A DNA stretch of 64,000 nucleotides from Chryseobacterium culicis (GTDB lineage Bacteria > Bacteroidota > Bacteroidia > Flavobacteriales > Weeksellaceae): positions 1,054,001-1,118,000 of the forward strand of contig NZ_FNWQ01000001.1 in the NCBI RefSeq assembly GCF_900108365.1, in the 5' to 3' direction. The position numbers and the translations under genes are program-made. Below, piece after piece: positions 37,828 through 47,318 of the stretch. The notes beneath the pieces were generated by a model. That model had not been told where the DNA came from. It searched no databases and was given only the letters and a program-made list of their open reading frames with translations. Numbering within the stretch: the first letter of the stretch is position 1; each line of letters begins with the position of its first letter.

Positions 37828-38359
37828 GTTTAGAAAAATTGACGTAAAGTTATTAAATACAATTAATGAATTATCATTAAAAGAAAAGTTAAATATATTG
37901 TTGCATTCTTTTAAAAACTATGATAAAAACTACAATTATGAATTATGTTTATCCTTTCCAACATTATGGAATGAGTTTGAAGGTCATGATTTGAAATTCC
38001 TTATAAAAAATATGTTTCCTAGAAATTTTAATATTTATCATGATAAAATAAAGTATTTGAATACAGGTGAGTTTTTTGATATTATACTTCTTAATGGGAT
38101 TTTTGGAGTTTCACCATTCAAATATATTTTTGAAGAATTATTGATAGATAATGAAGAAAGAAATGAATTTTACGACTACTTCAAACTATTTGGAGAAGTG
38201 AATTTTTATCCCGATTTAAGAGAATTAATGGAAGATATAGTTGATTTTTATGAAATTCATGTTATTGAAGATATAATGAATATGAAAAATAAATTATTAC
38301 AACAATCTTCATTCGAATTAGTAATACCACATTCAATTATCTTGGATAAATACAAATAA
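37781..38359 (+). CDS. Orphan immunity-like protein
   Basis: A 192-residue protein from ATG 37781 (MEEISRKLYESS). The longer frame from 37730 would be translated through the toxin remnant, so I reject it. It is helical by eye, Leu/Phe/Asp/Glu-rich, with no signal peptide and no family I recognise. It sits directly after and overlapping the eroded toxin tail, so it is best explained as that toxin's surviving immunity gene. The base composition is strongly AT-rich, unlike the flanking surface-protein genes, which suggests import with the cassette. Confidence 0.6.
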   Translation: MEEISRKLYESSPLNRFRKIDVKLLNTINELSLKEKLNILLHSFKNYDKNYNYELCLSFPTLWNEFEGHDLKFLIKNMFPRNFNIYHDKIKYLNTGEFFDIILLNGIFGVSPFKYIFEELLIDNEERNEFYDYFKLFGEVNFYPDLRELMEDIVDFYEIHVIEDIMNMKNKLLQQSSFELVIPHSIILDKYK

Positions 38360-38405
38360 ATTAAGATGAAAATGTGTTTGTAGTTTTATTGTAAACAGAG
38401 ATAAT

Positions 38406-38921
38406 ATGAAAATAATAATAATTTATAAAGATATTATTGTACCTGCAAGAGTTGTTATTGATTCTTACAAAAAAAATACAAATTTTTTTAATTTTCGGAA
38501 GATTATTAAAAATAATATTGAGCAGAAAAAACTCAATTTTAGTAGTGAAACTTTATTGGATGATAATCAATTATTAGATTTAATTTTTTCTGAGATTATA
38601 TTATCGAATCGCGAAGAGAATGTATTGTTCGGTAATGGATTAAATATCAAACAAATATATCTTCTTATTGAAAAACTTAAGTATACAGCATATAAAAAAT
38701 TATGTTTCACATATTTTCATGCAAATGAACAAAATCTAAGTTCTGAATTAGTAAATAAGTTTTATATCAAAAATTATAATGTATCATTAACCCTAGAAAA
38801 GTATGAAAATGTTGTAAGTGAGATATATAAAATGTTAAAAAAATTTAAAGAAATAAAAAAAATTAATAGTTCATCAATTTTTTTAGAATGGGAATATATT
38901 GATTATGACATATTAAATTAA
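38406..38921 (+). CDS. Small hypothetical protein, possible orphan immunity gene
   Basis: A 171-residue, Lys/Asn/Ile-rich protein without signal peptide or recognisable domain. It starts MKIIIIYKDI, lies 46 bp after the preceding immunity-like gene and shares its very AT-rich composition. Its place inside the toxin cassette suggests a third immunity gene whose toxin has been lost, but the sequence itself gives no functional clue. Confidence 0.5.
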   Translation: MKIIIIYKDIIVPARVVIDSYKKNTNFFNFRKIIKNNIEQKKLNFSSETLLDDNQLLDLIFSEIILSNREENVLFGNGLNIKQIYLLIEKLKYTAYKKLCFTYFHANEQNLSSELVNKFYIKNYNVSLTLEKYENVVSEIYKMLKKFKEIKKINSSSIFLEWEYIDYDILN

Positions 38922-38973
38922 AATTATGATAAACACTCTGGAAATAATTTTTGATAGATAAAAAACAACACAA

Positions 38974-40422
38974 ATGATGAACACAAAAATTTTCGTAATC
39001 TCCACCATGCTGGTGGGTATTTCCGTATTCTCGCAGGAAATAAAAATAAAAAAAGGAGAGCTGCTTCTGGATGATAAAGTAGTTGCTAAAGTGGAGGATA
39101 AGAACAGGGTCTATAGGTTTAGCGATATGAATGATAAATTTCAGTTTAGCGCTGCAATTATTAGCCCAAAAACAAGTGGTACACAACCGGATCGTGGCTG
39201 GATTGAATGTATAGGAGCAAATGGTAATGTAAAAGAAATTGAATTTTCTGATAATGTGACTTTTACTTTGAGTGTAGGGAAGTTATTGGTTCAGAATATT
39301 ATGGCAAGAGATCTTATCACAAAAGACGGTATTGATGAAGCCAAAGTAAATGAATTTTTCCTGACTGCAGATCGTTCTCTTTCTGAAAAAAGAAATGAAA
39401 GTACTGCATCCCAAAAAGCAGATGCAAAAAATGAAGATGATCTGGGACTTTCGATAGATTTTAAAGATAATATCAAAAATAAAAACGGAGAAGTTATAGG
39501 AAGTATAACCAGAGTAATTGTTGATCCTTCACAATCTAAATTTTTTGGAAGTCCAATGGTGCATAAGTTTTTAGAATATCGTGTATTTGATTTTAACAGA
39601 GTACTTATTGCTAAACTGCCATGTACTGACAGTGATATCAATAACGAACAGGTCGGCTTAAAAATTTACACTTTTGATAATAAGGTAATCCCAATGGCTG
39701 CTAAAAATGGTTGGGATTATACAAAGCCTCTTTCAGTAGATGATATCGCAGATCGTTTGGTGAAGAAGCTTTATGCCAATGGATATTCTCTGGGAGATAT
39801 GAGACCGGTTTTTGAGGGAATAGAACAAGAAAAGAGAGATGCAGTCAATCAGAAAAATCTGAAAGCTGAAAATCAGGCAAAAGCCAATTCTATAAACATC
39901 TACAACACTCCGGGATATGTTATCGACAAAACCGGAACCAAAAAAGAAGGAAATATTACCATAGAATTTGAATCTCTTGATGCCAAAATGGGAAGAGAAA
40001 AAGGAATGGGTGACCTTACCAATTACGGAGGATCTGTAACACTGAATGTAGAAGGTAAAAATGAATTTTTTAAAGCCAAAGACGGAGTGAAATTCTGTGC
40101 AGGTGAAAGATGTTTTATAGGAGTTGCAGGAACTGATATGTTTGGAAGTAAGTTTACAGAAATTCTTTCCGAGAATAACGGAAGCTATGTTCTCGTGAAT
40201 CTCAGAACTCCCAACTACTATTATTTGAAACTGGCTGATCAGCCAAAAGCTGCTTACTTGGGTGAAAATGGTGATTTTGGAACAAGAAAACCGGAAAAAA
40301 TGAAAAAAATATTCGATGAATATGTCAATTGTCCGGCTATGAATTTTTCCAACTATGATACAACAACCAAAGATGGGCTCATCAAAATTCTGGACGATTA
40401 TCAAACCAGCTGTAAAAAGTAA
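38974..40422 (+). CDS. Secreted protein of unknown family in the toxin island
   Basis: A 482-residue protein with a signal peptide (MLVGISVFSQ, cleavage near residue 21; tandem ATGs at 38974 and 38977). The mature part starts with short beta repeats (IKIKKGELLLDDKVVAKV). A Lys/Asn/Gln-rich hinge lies near residue 300 and a C-terminal region has CAGERCFIG and PAMNFSNYD. Two Cys in the CAGERC motif and two near the end could form disulfides. No family is recognised. It returns to the composition of the upstream surface genes, marking the right border of the AT-rich cassette. A hairpin follows its stop. Confidence 0.6.
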   Translation: MMNTKIFVISTMLVGISVFSQEIKIKKGELLLDDKVVAKVEDKNRVYRFSDMNDKFQFSAAIISPKTSGTQPDRGWIECIGANGNVKEIEFSDNVTFTLSVGKLLVQNIMARDLITKDGIDEAKVNEFFLTADRSLSEKRNESTASQKADAKNEDDLGLSIDFKDNIKNKNGEVIGSITRVIVDPSQSKFFGSPMVHKFLEYRVFDFNRVLIAKLPCTDSDINNEQVGLKIYTFDNKVIPMAAKNGWDYTKPLSVDDIADRLVKKLYANGYSLGDMRPVFEGIEQEKRDAVNQKNLKAENQAKANSINIYNTPGYVIDKTGTKKEGNITIEFESLDAKMGREKGMGDLTNYGGSVTLNVEGKNEFFKAKDGVKFCAGERCFIGVAGTDMFGSKFTEILSENNGSYVLVNLRTPNYYYLKLADQPKAAYLGENGDFGTRKPEKMKKIFDEYVNCPAMNFSNYDTTTKDGLIKILDDYQTSCKK

Positions 40423-40431
40423 ATAAACCAT

Positions 40432-40463
40432 TCATCTTCCTGTTTTATAGAGCAGGAAGATGA
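40432..40463 (+). terminator. Hairpin after the secreted protein gene
   Basis: An 11-bp perfect stem, TCATCTTCCTG with CAGGAAGATGA, around a 10-nt loop. There is no clean T run after it, so it may be a weak terminator or an mRNA-stabilising hairpin inside the island. Confidence 0.6.
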
Positions 40464-40574
40464 TATAAATAAAATGATATTGAAGCAAAACTACATTTGA
40501 TCCGGGTTTCTGAAAAATACCCAATGACAAAAACCATGTGAATCATCTTACATTAAACATTTAAAAGCACAATT

Positions 40575-42662
40575 TTGAAAAAATATTTATTCCTTCTGTT
40601 TTTCTGTAGTTTACTATGGGGACAGCAAAAGAATAGTGATAAAACCATTATTCCTCACATTCGTCTGAAAGTAGACAATAAAAAAGACCATATCTCCTTA
40701 CGATGGGCGGTAGATGAACCTATTGCCTGGCAAAAAGCCAATAAAATGGGTTTTTCCCTAAAAAGATTCACGCTTTCCCGTGACGGAAAAGTGCTGGAGA
40801 AAGCCGAAGAAAAAGATCTGGGAATATTCAAACCCGCCTCCGAAACCGAATGGAAGAAATTGGTTCAGGAAAACGACAATGCAGCCATTGTAGCGCAGTC
40901 CCTTTTCGGAGACAGTTTCGAGGTTGAAATGGGAGAGAAGCAGGGGAAACTGGAAGGCGTTGTAAACAAATCTCAGGAAGTTGAGCAAAGATTTGCCTAT
41001 GCATTAATGGCGGCCGATCTTGATTTTAAAGTCGCAAAACTGGCAGGCTGGGCATATACAGATACCAGCGTAAAACCAAACGAAAGATATCTATATACCG
41101 TAAGCATCAATACCTCGGAAGGAAGCCTTTTGGTACAGAAAGGCGATGCGCTGGCCGCTGTTTCAGCCAATACGGAGCTTCCAAAACCTTTAGATTTTAT
41201 AGGGATTTTTAAAGATAAAACCGTTACGCTTTCCTGGGAATATTTACAGCTAAGAGATATTTATACCGCTTATTTTGTTGAAAAGGCACAGAATGGAGGA
41301 AGCTTCAAAGCTTTGGGGAATCTTCCGGTGATGAATATGAATGATAATGAAGGAAGACAGGTTCAGGGAATGACTTTCGTGGATTCATTAGCTCAGAATA
41401 CTACAGAATTCAGCTATCGTATCCGCGGGAAAACAATCTTTGGAGATTATGGACCTTATTCCGATATCGTTTCAGGAGCAGGGAAAAAAAGCCTTGAAGC
41501 CACACCAAGAATTTCAAACGTTATCATTGATGAAGATGAAACCATAAAACTTGAATGGGAATTTCCTAAAGAAGATGAAAAAAATATTGAATCATTTGAA
41601 TTACTGCACTCAGAAACCGATTTACAAAACAGCTATAAAGTAATCAAAAATAAGATTCCTGTCAGTGACAGAAGTCTCATTACAAAAAGTTTAGCTCCAT
41701 CCAACTATTATAAAATCCAGGCCATTGGAAAAGCCGGAGACAAGAGAGAATCGTTTTCGGTTCTTGCGCAGCCTAATGATATGACGCCTCCTGATACTCC
41801 GTTAGAATTTAAAGGAAAAATAGACACGTTGGGAGTAGTCCATCTGGAATGGAAAGCCAATACTGAAAAGGATCTGGAAGGCTATCATATTTTCAGGGGA
41901 ATTCAGAAAGGAGACGAGCTGGTGCGTGTTACGCCCCAGGCGATCACAGAAAATCACTTTGAAGATAAAGTGGTGCTGGAAAATCTTAATTCAAAAGTAT
42001 ATTATTACGTTACAGCAACAGACCGAAGAAAAAATCAATCCAAACCATCCATTATCCTTGAGCTGGAAAAACCGGATAAAGTAAAACCTCAGACTCCTGT
42101 TTTCACAGAATACAAACTGGAAGAAGATGGGAAAATTACCATCAGCTGGATGAGAAGCCACAGTGATGATGTGGTGGCTCATCAATTATTCCGACAGTCA
42201 AAAGAAGGAACCGATAAGAGCTGGAAAATGATTTATGAAACAAAAGAGATCCAGCCGGCTTATACCTATACCGACAAAGACGTAGAAGCAGATAAAAGCT
42301 ATACTTATTATTTACTGGCCATTGATAAAAGCAAGCTTAAGTCTGATAAATCCCAGGAAATGACCCTCAGAAGCAACAGAATTGAAGCTTTATCCATATT
42401 GACCAATCTTTCCGGTGCGGCAAACAGAAATAAAAAGCAAATTGAGCTGAACTGGAAAATTAGCAGCAAGGATGTAGGAGAAATTATCGTCTACCGTCAA
42501 AAAGGAACCGAAAAGCCAACCATGTGGGGAACCCTCAACGGAGCTCAGAATTTTCTTGAAGATAAAGCCGTTCAGACAGGTAATTCTTACTCCTATCTCA
42601 TCAAACCCATGCTAAAAACTAACCAACTGGCTAAAACAGAAAAAATTACAATCGAATATTAA
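40575..42662 (+). CDS. Secreted fibronectin type III repeat protein
   Basis: A 695-residue protein that starts at TTG 40575, giving MKKYLFLLFFCSLLWGQQ, a good signal peptide. No ATG lies close enough to keep it. Repeated modules with the FN3 pattern follow, for example VHLEWKANTEKDLEGYHIFR and ITISWMRSHSDDVVAHQLFR near residues 420-560, each ending in YYYVTATD or YTYYLLAID. It has no T9SS sorting domain and no lipobox, so it is probably periplasmic or part of an envelope complex. It ends 14 bp before the SprB-repeat gene, so the two are co-transcribed. The function is inferred to be protein-protein scaffolding in the island's envelope machinery. Confidence 0.78.
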   Translation: MKKYLFLLFFCSLLWGQQKNSDKTIIPHIRLKVDNKKDHISLRWAVDEPIAWQKANKMGFSLKRFTLSRDGKVLEKAEEKDLGIFKPASETEWKKLVQENDNAAIVAQSLFGDSFEVEMGEKQGKLEGVVNKSQEVEQRFAYALMAADLDFKVAKLAGWAYTDTSVKPNERYLYTVSINTSEGSLLVQKGDALAAVSANTELPKPLDFIGIFKDKTVTLSWEYLQLRDIYTAYFVEKAQNGGSFKALGNLPVMNMNDNEGRQVQGMTFVDSLAQNTTEFSYRIRGKTIFGDYGPYSDIVSGAGKKSLEATPRISNVIIDEDETIKLEWEFPKEDEKNIESFELLHSETDLQNSYKVIKNKIPVSDRSLITKSLAPSNYYKIQAIGKAGDKRESFSVLAQPNDMTPPDTPLEFKGKIDTLGVVHLEWKANTEKDLEGYHIFRGIQKGDELVRVTPQAITENHFEDKVVLENLNSKVYYYVTATDRRKNQSKPSIILELEKPDKVKPQTPVFTEYKLEEDGKITISWMRSHSDDVVAHQLFRQSKEGTDKSWKMIYETKEIQPAYTYTDKDVEADKSYTYYLLAIDKSKLKSDKSQEMTLRSNRIEALSILTNLSGAANRNKKQIELNWKISSKDVGEIIVYRQKGTEKPTMWGTLNGAQNFLEDKAVQTGNSYSYLIKPMLKTNQLAKTEKITIEY

Positions 42663-42676
42663 AAACACAAAAAGGA

Positions 42677-45600
42677 ATGAAGAAAATTTTAGTATTACTA
42701 CTGATCATGTTTCATGTTTTTCTCTGGGGACAGGGAGGGCAGGCGGAATATAAAGTTGAATTGAATAATTTGAGTTATGAATTAACTGCCGGGATAAAAA
42801 ATGGTACTGATGATACTTATGTTTCTGTTGAAATAATTTATTCTGATGGGTCTAGAGAAAGTTTATATCTCAGATATTTCAATGATGAGGATGATGATGT
42901 CTACGGCTGGAACTTAAATCCATCATTAATAACTTCTAAAAAACCAGTAGCAGTCCGTAGCTCCGGTTATGTAAATTTTAGAACCGGGACAGATGCAGAA
43001 TTTGATCAGACTAACAATGTTTCATACTGTAATGTAATGGGTTTGAATATAAATACAAACTCACCTAGAATGTCGGCTCTTACTTACAATCTAAAAATTA
43101 CTCCGGTACATACGCTTATCTCTGAAAATCTTCCCGACACCAGCCAGCCCAATACCATTTTACCCTCAGATGATAAAGTGAATTTATATGCGAAACAAGG
43201 ATTTGATGCCAGTCTATACCATTACCAATATAGTTTGGACAATGTAAACTGGGTGGATATTGATCCTTCTCTATCTACTTTGAACAAACTGAGTGTTTCT
43301 GCTAAAGATCTTTTTGGAAACAACTATTCACAATATCTGGGACAGAATATTTACTTCAGAGCAGCTTCGTGTCTTTCAAATGGGGTTTATGAAGCGGTTT
43401 CTTCTCCTGTTGTTTTAACTCTTTTAAAATCAGCACCTCATATCCCAACAAATACGGTAAGTCCAACCAAATGTTCAGACACCTCCGATGGAAGCATCAC
43501 TTTAAATTTTGACAGAACATTAATTGCAGGTGAAAACTTAAAAGTTTCATTATTAAATACAGACACAGGGGCAGCAGTCGATTTATCAAATTCAGGTTTC
43601 CCGAATGGAGATCTGGCCCCATTTTTACAGACCAATACCACACTTGTTATCCCGAACCTTCCACCGGGTAAATATAAGTTGGGACTGTTAGGAACTTATA
43701 ATGCTAATGCTACTTATACCGATGCCTCAAGCCACACCGTTGGCTTTGAGATCACCAAGCCAACGCCAGTCACTTTTTCCATGACTTCACAAACCAATGT
43801 GCATTGTTTTCAGGGCAGCGATGGGAATATCTCTCTAACAGCTGCCGGCGGACAGAATCAGTATCAGTATTGGGTTACAAAAGACGGACAGCCTTATGTA
43901 GACTGGACGAATTTCAGTAGCGGAAACACAACAGTGATTCAGAGTTTAAGCGCAGGAATCTATAAGATAAAAGTAAGAGATTCTAATCTCTGCGTAGCAA
44001 AAGATAACGGTAACGAAAAAGAAATAACGGTAACAATCACGCAGCCTTCTCAGGCCATTGCATTTCCGGCAGCAGAAACAGAAGTTTCACAGCCTACAGG
44101 ATATGGTTTAAGCAATGGATATATTTCCGTAAGAGTTACCGGAGGAACGCCCAATGCAGATGGATCTTACAATTTTGAATGGAGAAAAGACAGCCCTTCA
44201 GGAACTGTGATTACATCAGGAATCACTACTGATGCAGTAAACAATCCTTATACTATTAAGCTTGAAGGACTTCCTGCGGGAACCTATTATTTAACAGTAA
44301 AGGATAAAAACTATCCGGCGGCATCAAGCCAGCTGGGGAATTGCGGAATTATAGCTCAGGAATTTATTGTAAATCAGCCGGATCCTCTGGTGGCTAATAT
44401 TCAGCTTGAAAAACAAATATCCTGTAATATAGCCAATAATTATCAGTTCAAACCGGACGTGAATAATAACGGTATCCCGGATGAAGCAGAAGACGGAATC
44501 CTTAAAGCCGTAGTCACAGGTGGAGTAGGAACCTACTATTATAAATGGCAGATTTTGAATAACGGGTTGTTTCAGGATATTCCGGGAGCCAATCAGGTAA
44601 CACTGGATAATCTGACAACCGGAACCTATAAAGTTTTAGTAAGAGATTCCAAAAACAATACAGCAGACGCACAATATGTTCTTGTTTTCCCATCTGAATT
44701 AGCCATTACCCTAGCGGCCAATACCATTTCATGTTACGGACAAAATGGAGGGCAGGTTTCCGTTACAGCCACTGGAGGTACAGGAGCCTATTCTTACCAA
44801 TGGAATACCAATGATACAACGCCTTCGGTTACAGGATTATCTGCCGGCAACTATTTCGTTCTGGTGAATGATGCCAAAAACTGTAAAGTTAGTGGAAGTG
44901 TACAGATTCAGGGACCAAACCAATTGGCAATTGATGATATTTTAGTACAGAATCCCATTTGCTATGGAGCAGCTAACGGTGAAATTAAAATTAGTGTTTC
45001 CGGAGGAAAAGCACCATATACAATTGTCTGGACCAACGGGATATCGGGAGAAAATAATACAGGTCTTGTTGCAGGGCAATACACCGTTACGGTTACGGAT
45101 GCTAACGGATGCAGTATTTTCAGACAGTATACTTTAACAGATCCTGTACAGCTTACAGTAGATTTAGGCAAAGACAGAACACTGTGCCTAGGAGATACCC
45201 AAACCTATAATGTAACGATAAATGATCCGGCTGCTACCTATCAGTGGAAAGACCAGAACGGAAATATAATCTCTAAAGATCCTTTCATCACAATATCTGC
45301 TGCTGGCACTTATACAGTGATTATTACAGATTCTAAAGGATGTACAGCAACCGATACCGTTGTGATTAAAAATTCTTCAGAAGTCCTGAACCCTCAGTTT
45401 ATGCTGACCACTCATGCCTACAGGGAAGCTACAGTAGTATTGGTAAATACATCTCCTACAAAGCCTCAGACAGTAGAATGGGTGGTTCCTGATACACCGG
45501 ATATTCAGATAATCAATAAAACAGACGATTTTATTGAATTGAAATTCTTAAAACTGGGCGCTTATGAAATTGGCCTTAAAGGGACACAGGGAGAATGTGA

Positions 45601-45925
45601 GAAAACATTTTATAAAAAAGTAATTGTAGAAGAAAATACAACCGGAGTAAATCTGAATCCTGAGAAAGCATCTAATGTAAGAGAGTTTACCATTCTTCCG
45701 AATCCAAATACCGGAGTATTCAGCATTTTGGTAGGGTTAGAAAAAGCGGCGATTATCAATGTAAGAATTATTGATATGGTTTCTCATGAAGCCTATCCGG
45801 CAGTGAAGAAAACACCATCTACCTACTTTACCATTCCTTACAATACTTCGCTTCCTGCGGGATCTTATCTGATTATCCTGGAAACAGGAAATGAAGCGCT
45901 GGTAAAAAGAATGCTCGTACAATAA
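42677..45925 (+). CDS. SprB-repeat surface protein with T9SS type A sorting domain
   Basis: A 1082-residue protein with a signal peptide (LVLLLIMFHVFLWGQG). From about residue 365 it has several SprB-type repeats, recognisable as CxGxxxGxISLTAAGG or SCYGQNGGQVSVTATGG followed by YSYQW and an LSAGNYFV block. The last 80 residues (LPNPNTGVFSILVG ... AGSYLIILETGN) form a T9SS type A sorting domain. SprB repeats occur in gliding adhesins of Flavobacterium and many other surface proteins. Here the protein is much shorter than SprB and sits in the toxin island, so it may form the cell-surface platform or receptor-binding part. Confidence 0.85.
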   Translation: MKKILVLLLIMFHVFLWGQGGQAEYKVELNNLSYELTAGIKNGTDDTYVSVEIIYSDGSRESLYLRYFNDEDDDVYGWNLNPSLITSKKPVAVRSSGYVNFRTGTDAEFDQTNNVSYCNVMGLNINTNSPRMSALTYNLKITPVHTLISENLPDTSQPNTILPSDDKVNLYAKQGFDASLYHYQYSLDNVNWVDIDPSLSTLNKLSVSAKDLFGNNYSQYLGQNIYFRAASCLSNGVYEAVSSPVVLTLLKSAPHIPTNTVSPTKCSDTSDGSITLNFDRTLIAGENLKVSLLNTDTGAAVDLSNSGFPNGDLAPFLQTNTTLVIPNLPPGKYKLGLLGTYNANATYTDASSHTVGFEITKPTPVTFSMTSQTNVHCFQGSDGNISLTAAGGQNQYQYWVTKDGQPYVDWTNFSSGNTTVIQSLSAGIYKIKVRDSNLCVAKDNGNEKEITVTITQPSQAIAFPAAETEVSQPTGYGLSNGYISVRVTGGTPNADGSYNFEWRKDSPSGTVITSGITTDAVNNPYTIKLEGLPAGTYYLTVKDKNYPAASSQLGNCGIIAQEFIVNQPDPLVANIQLEKQISCNIANNYQFKPDVNNNGIPDEAEDGILKAVVTGGVGTYYYKWQILNNGLFQDIPGANQVTLDNLTTGTYKVLVRDSKNNTADAQYVLVFPSELAITLAANTISCYGQNGGQVSVTATGGTGAYSYQWNTNDTTPSVTGLSAGNYFVLVNDAKNCKVSGSVQIQGPNQLAIDDILVQNPICYGAANGEIKISVSGGKAPYTIVWTNGISGENNTGLVAGQYTVTVTDANGCSIFRQYTLTDPVQLTVDLGKDRTLCLGDTQTYNVTINDPAATYQWKDQNGNIISKDPFITISAAGTYTVIITDSKGCTATDTVVIKNSSEVLNPQFMLTTHAYREATVVLVNTSPTKPQTVEWVVPDTPDIQIINKTDDFIELKFLKLGAYEIGLKGTQGECEKTFYKKVIVEENTTGVNLNPEKASNVREFTILPNPNTGVFSILVGLEKAAIINVRIIDMVSHEAYPAVKKTPSTYFTIPYNTSLPAGSYLIILETGNEALVKRMLVQ

Positions 45926-45953
45926 CAACTATGAAAAACACAAGAAAAAAATA

Positions 45954-47309
45954 ATGAAACTCAACAAAAACCTAAGCTGGTCTACTTTCCTTATTACTGT
46001 AATAGCATGTATTTTCAATGCATGCGCAGTGGAGGAAAGTATTCCTGTAAAGGCTGATTTTAGTATAAAAGTGATCAATAATGATTATTCAGTTCCTGTA
46101 AAAGTAGAAATTACCAATAAGTCTACAGGCGCAGAAACGTATGAATGGTCATTTGACGGAGCATCAGTTACAAGCTCTACAGAAAAAAGTCCGCAGCCCA
46201 TCACTTTTGCTGCTCCAGGAGTGTATAAGATAACATTAAAAGCCTCCAATAAAGACGGAAATGTAGATACAAAAGAGATCGAAGTAAAAGCAGATGCAGC
46301 TGTGAGTGTAGATTTTGACTGGCAGATGCAAGGAAGTGATATCTCTCCGGTTACCTTAAAAATGATCAATAAATCACTGGGAGCTACTCAATATCTCTGG
46401 GAATTTGATGGAGGAAGCCCAGCCACGTCCCATGAAGAAAACCCACAGGTAGTCTTTACAACACCCGGAGATCATATCATTAAGCTTACCATTTCCAACG
46501 GATTGGAAACCTATTCCACTCAGAAGACTGTCAACGTGAAACCCGCAATGACCATTGATTTCAATTGGACGGTAGATGCAATAGATAATGATTATCAGGC
46601 ACCGGTACTGCTTCATCTTAACAATCTCTCGACCAATGCCACTACCTATGAATGGACCATTGCAGGAGCGGTTCCGGCTGTTTCCACAGCTCCCAGTCCG
46701 GATATCAATCTGCCTGCTGCAGGAACTTATACGATCATTTTAAAATCAACCAATGATAAAGAAACCAAAACGTTACAAAAACAGGTGACGGTTTTAGCAG
46801 ATACGAATCTGTTATCATTTTCAGATATTAAACTGGGGATAAACAGTGCTCACGCTGCGGTAGGATGTTTCTTTTCATCAGAACTAGGTACGGTAATCAA
46901 ACAGGGAGAAGTGGATCAGACCAACGGCTCCAAAATAGATTTTGCATTCTTTGGGCTCAATTCATCATTCCTTTACAATCAGTTTGTTTCACCGGATGAG
47001 GTTCAGAATACAGGTTTCGTAGCCATTCCCAATGCTATCCATACGAAAGTAATCAATTCCCAGGAATCTGTAGGAGTACAGCTTTCCTCTGCTGGTTTTG
47101 ATGCGCTGGATTCCGGGGATGATTTTGCTGCTATCAATGTTTTGGAAACCAATGCAGGAAAGTCACCGTTTACCAATTCAGCTGTTCCGAGAATCGTTCT
47201 GTTCCAGACCACAGATGGAAGAAAAGGAGCCATTAAAATCAAAAATTTTGTGACTAACGGGCCGGGCTCTTATATCGTGGTGGATATCAAAGTACAAAAA
47301 CAACCTTAA
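45954..47309 (+). CDS. PKD-repeat lipoprotein
   Basis: A 451-residue lipoprotein. The signal sequence ends in the lipobox FNAC, with Cys24 as the lipidated residue. Three PKD-type modules follow, each with a YEWSFDGA-like core (YEWSFDG, YLWEFDG, YEWTIAG) and a GVYKITLKAS-like strand. The C-terminal ~170 residues are a separate domain of unknown type that begins at about LSFSDIKLGINSAH. It lies 28 bp after the SprB-repeat gene and 9 bp before the beta-barrel gene, a spacing that implies one transcript. Its lipid anchor and short PKD stalk fit an outer-membrane partner of the barrel. Confidence 0.82.
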   Translation: MKLNKNLSWSTFLITVIACIFNACAVEESIPVKADFSIKVINNDYSVPVKVEITNKSTGAETYEWSFDGASVTSSTEKSPQPITFAAPGVYKITLKASNKDGNVDTKEIEVKADAAVSVDFDWQMQGSDISPVTLKMINKSLGATQYLWEFDGGSPATSHEENPQVVFTTPGDHIIKLTISNGLETYSTQKTVNVKPAMTIDFNWTVDAIDNDYQAPVLLHLNNLSTNATTYEWTIAGAVPAVSTAPSPDINLPAAGTYTIILKSTNDKETKTLQKQVTVLADTNLLSFSDIKLGINSAHAAVGCFFSSELGTVIKQGEVDQTNGSKIDFAFFGLNSSFLYNQFVSPDEVQNTGFVAIPNAIHTKVINSQESVGVQLSSAGFDALDSGDDFAAINVLETNAGKSPFTNSAVPRIVLFQTTDGRKGAIKIKNFVTNGPGSYIVVDIKVQKQP

Positions 47310-47318
47310 GGCTTTTTT

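Noticed and set aside
42677..45925. Gliding adhesin SprB itself
   Set aside because: It has SprB-type repeats but is only 1082 residues, far shorter than SprB, and lies in the toxin island.
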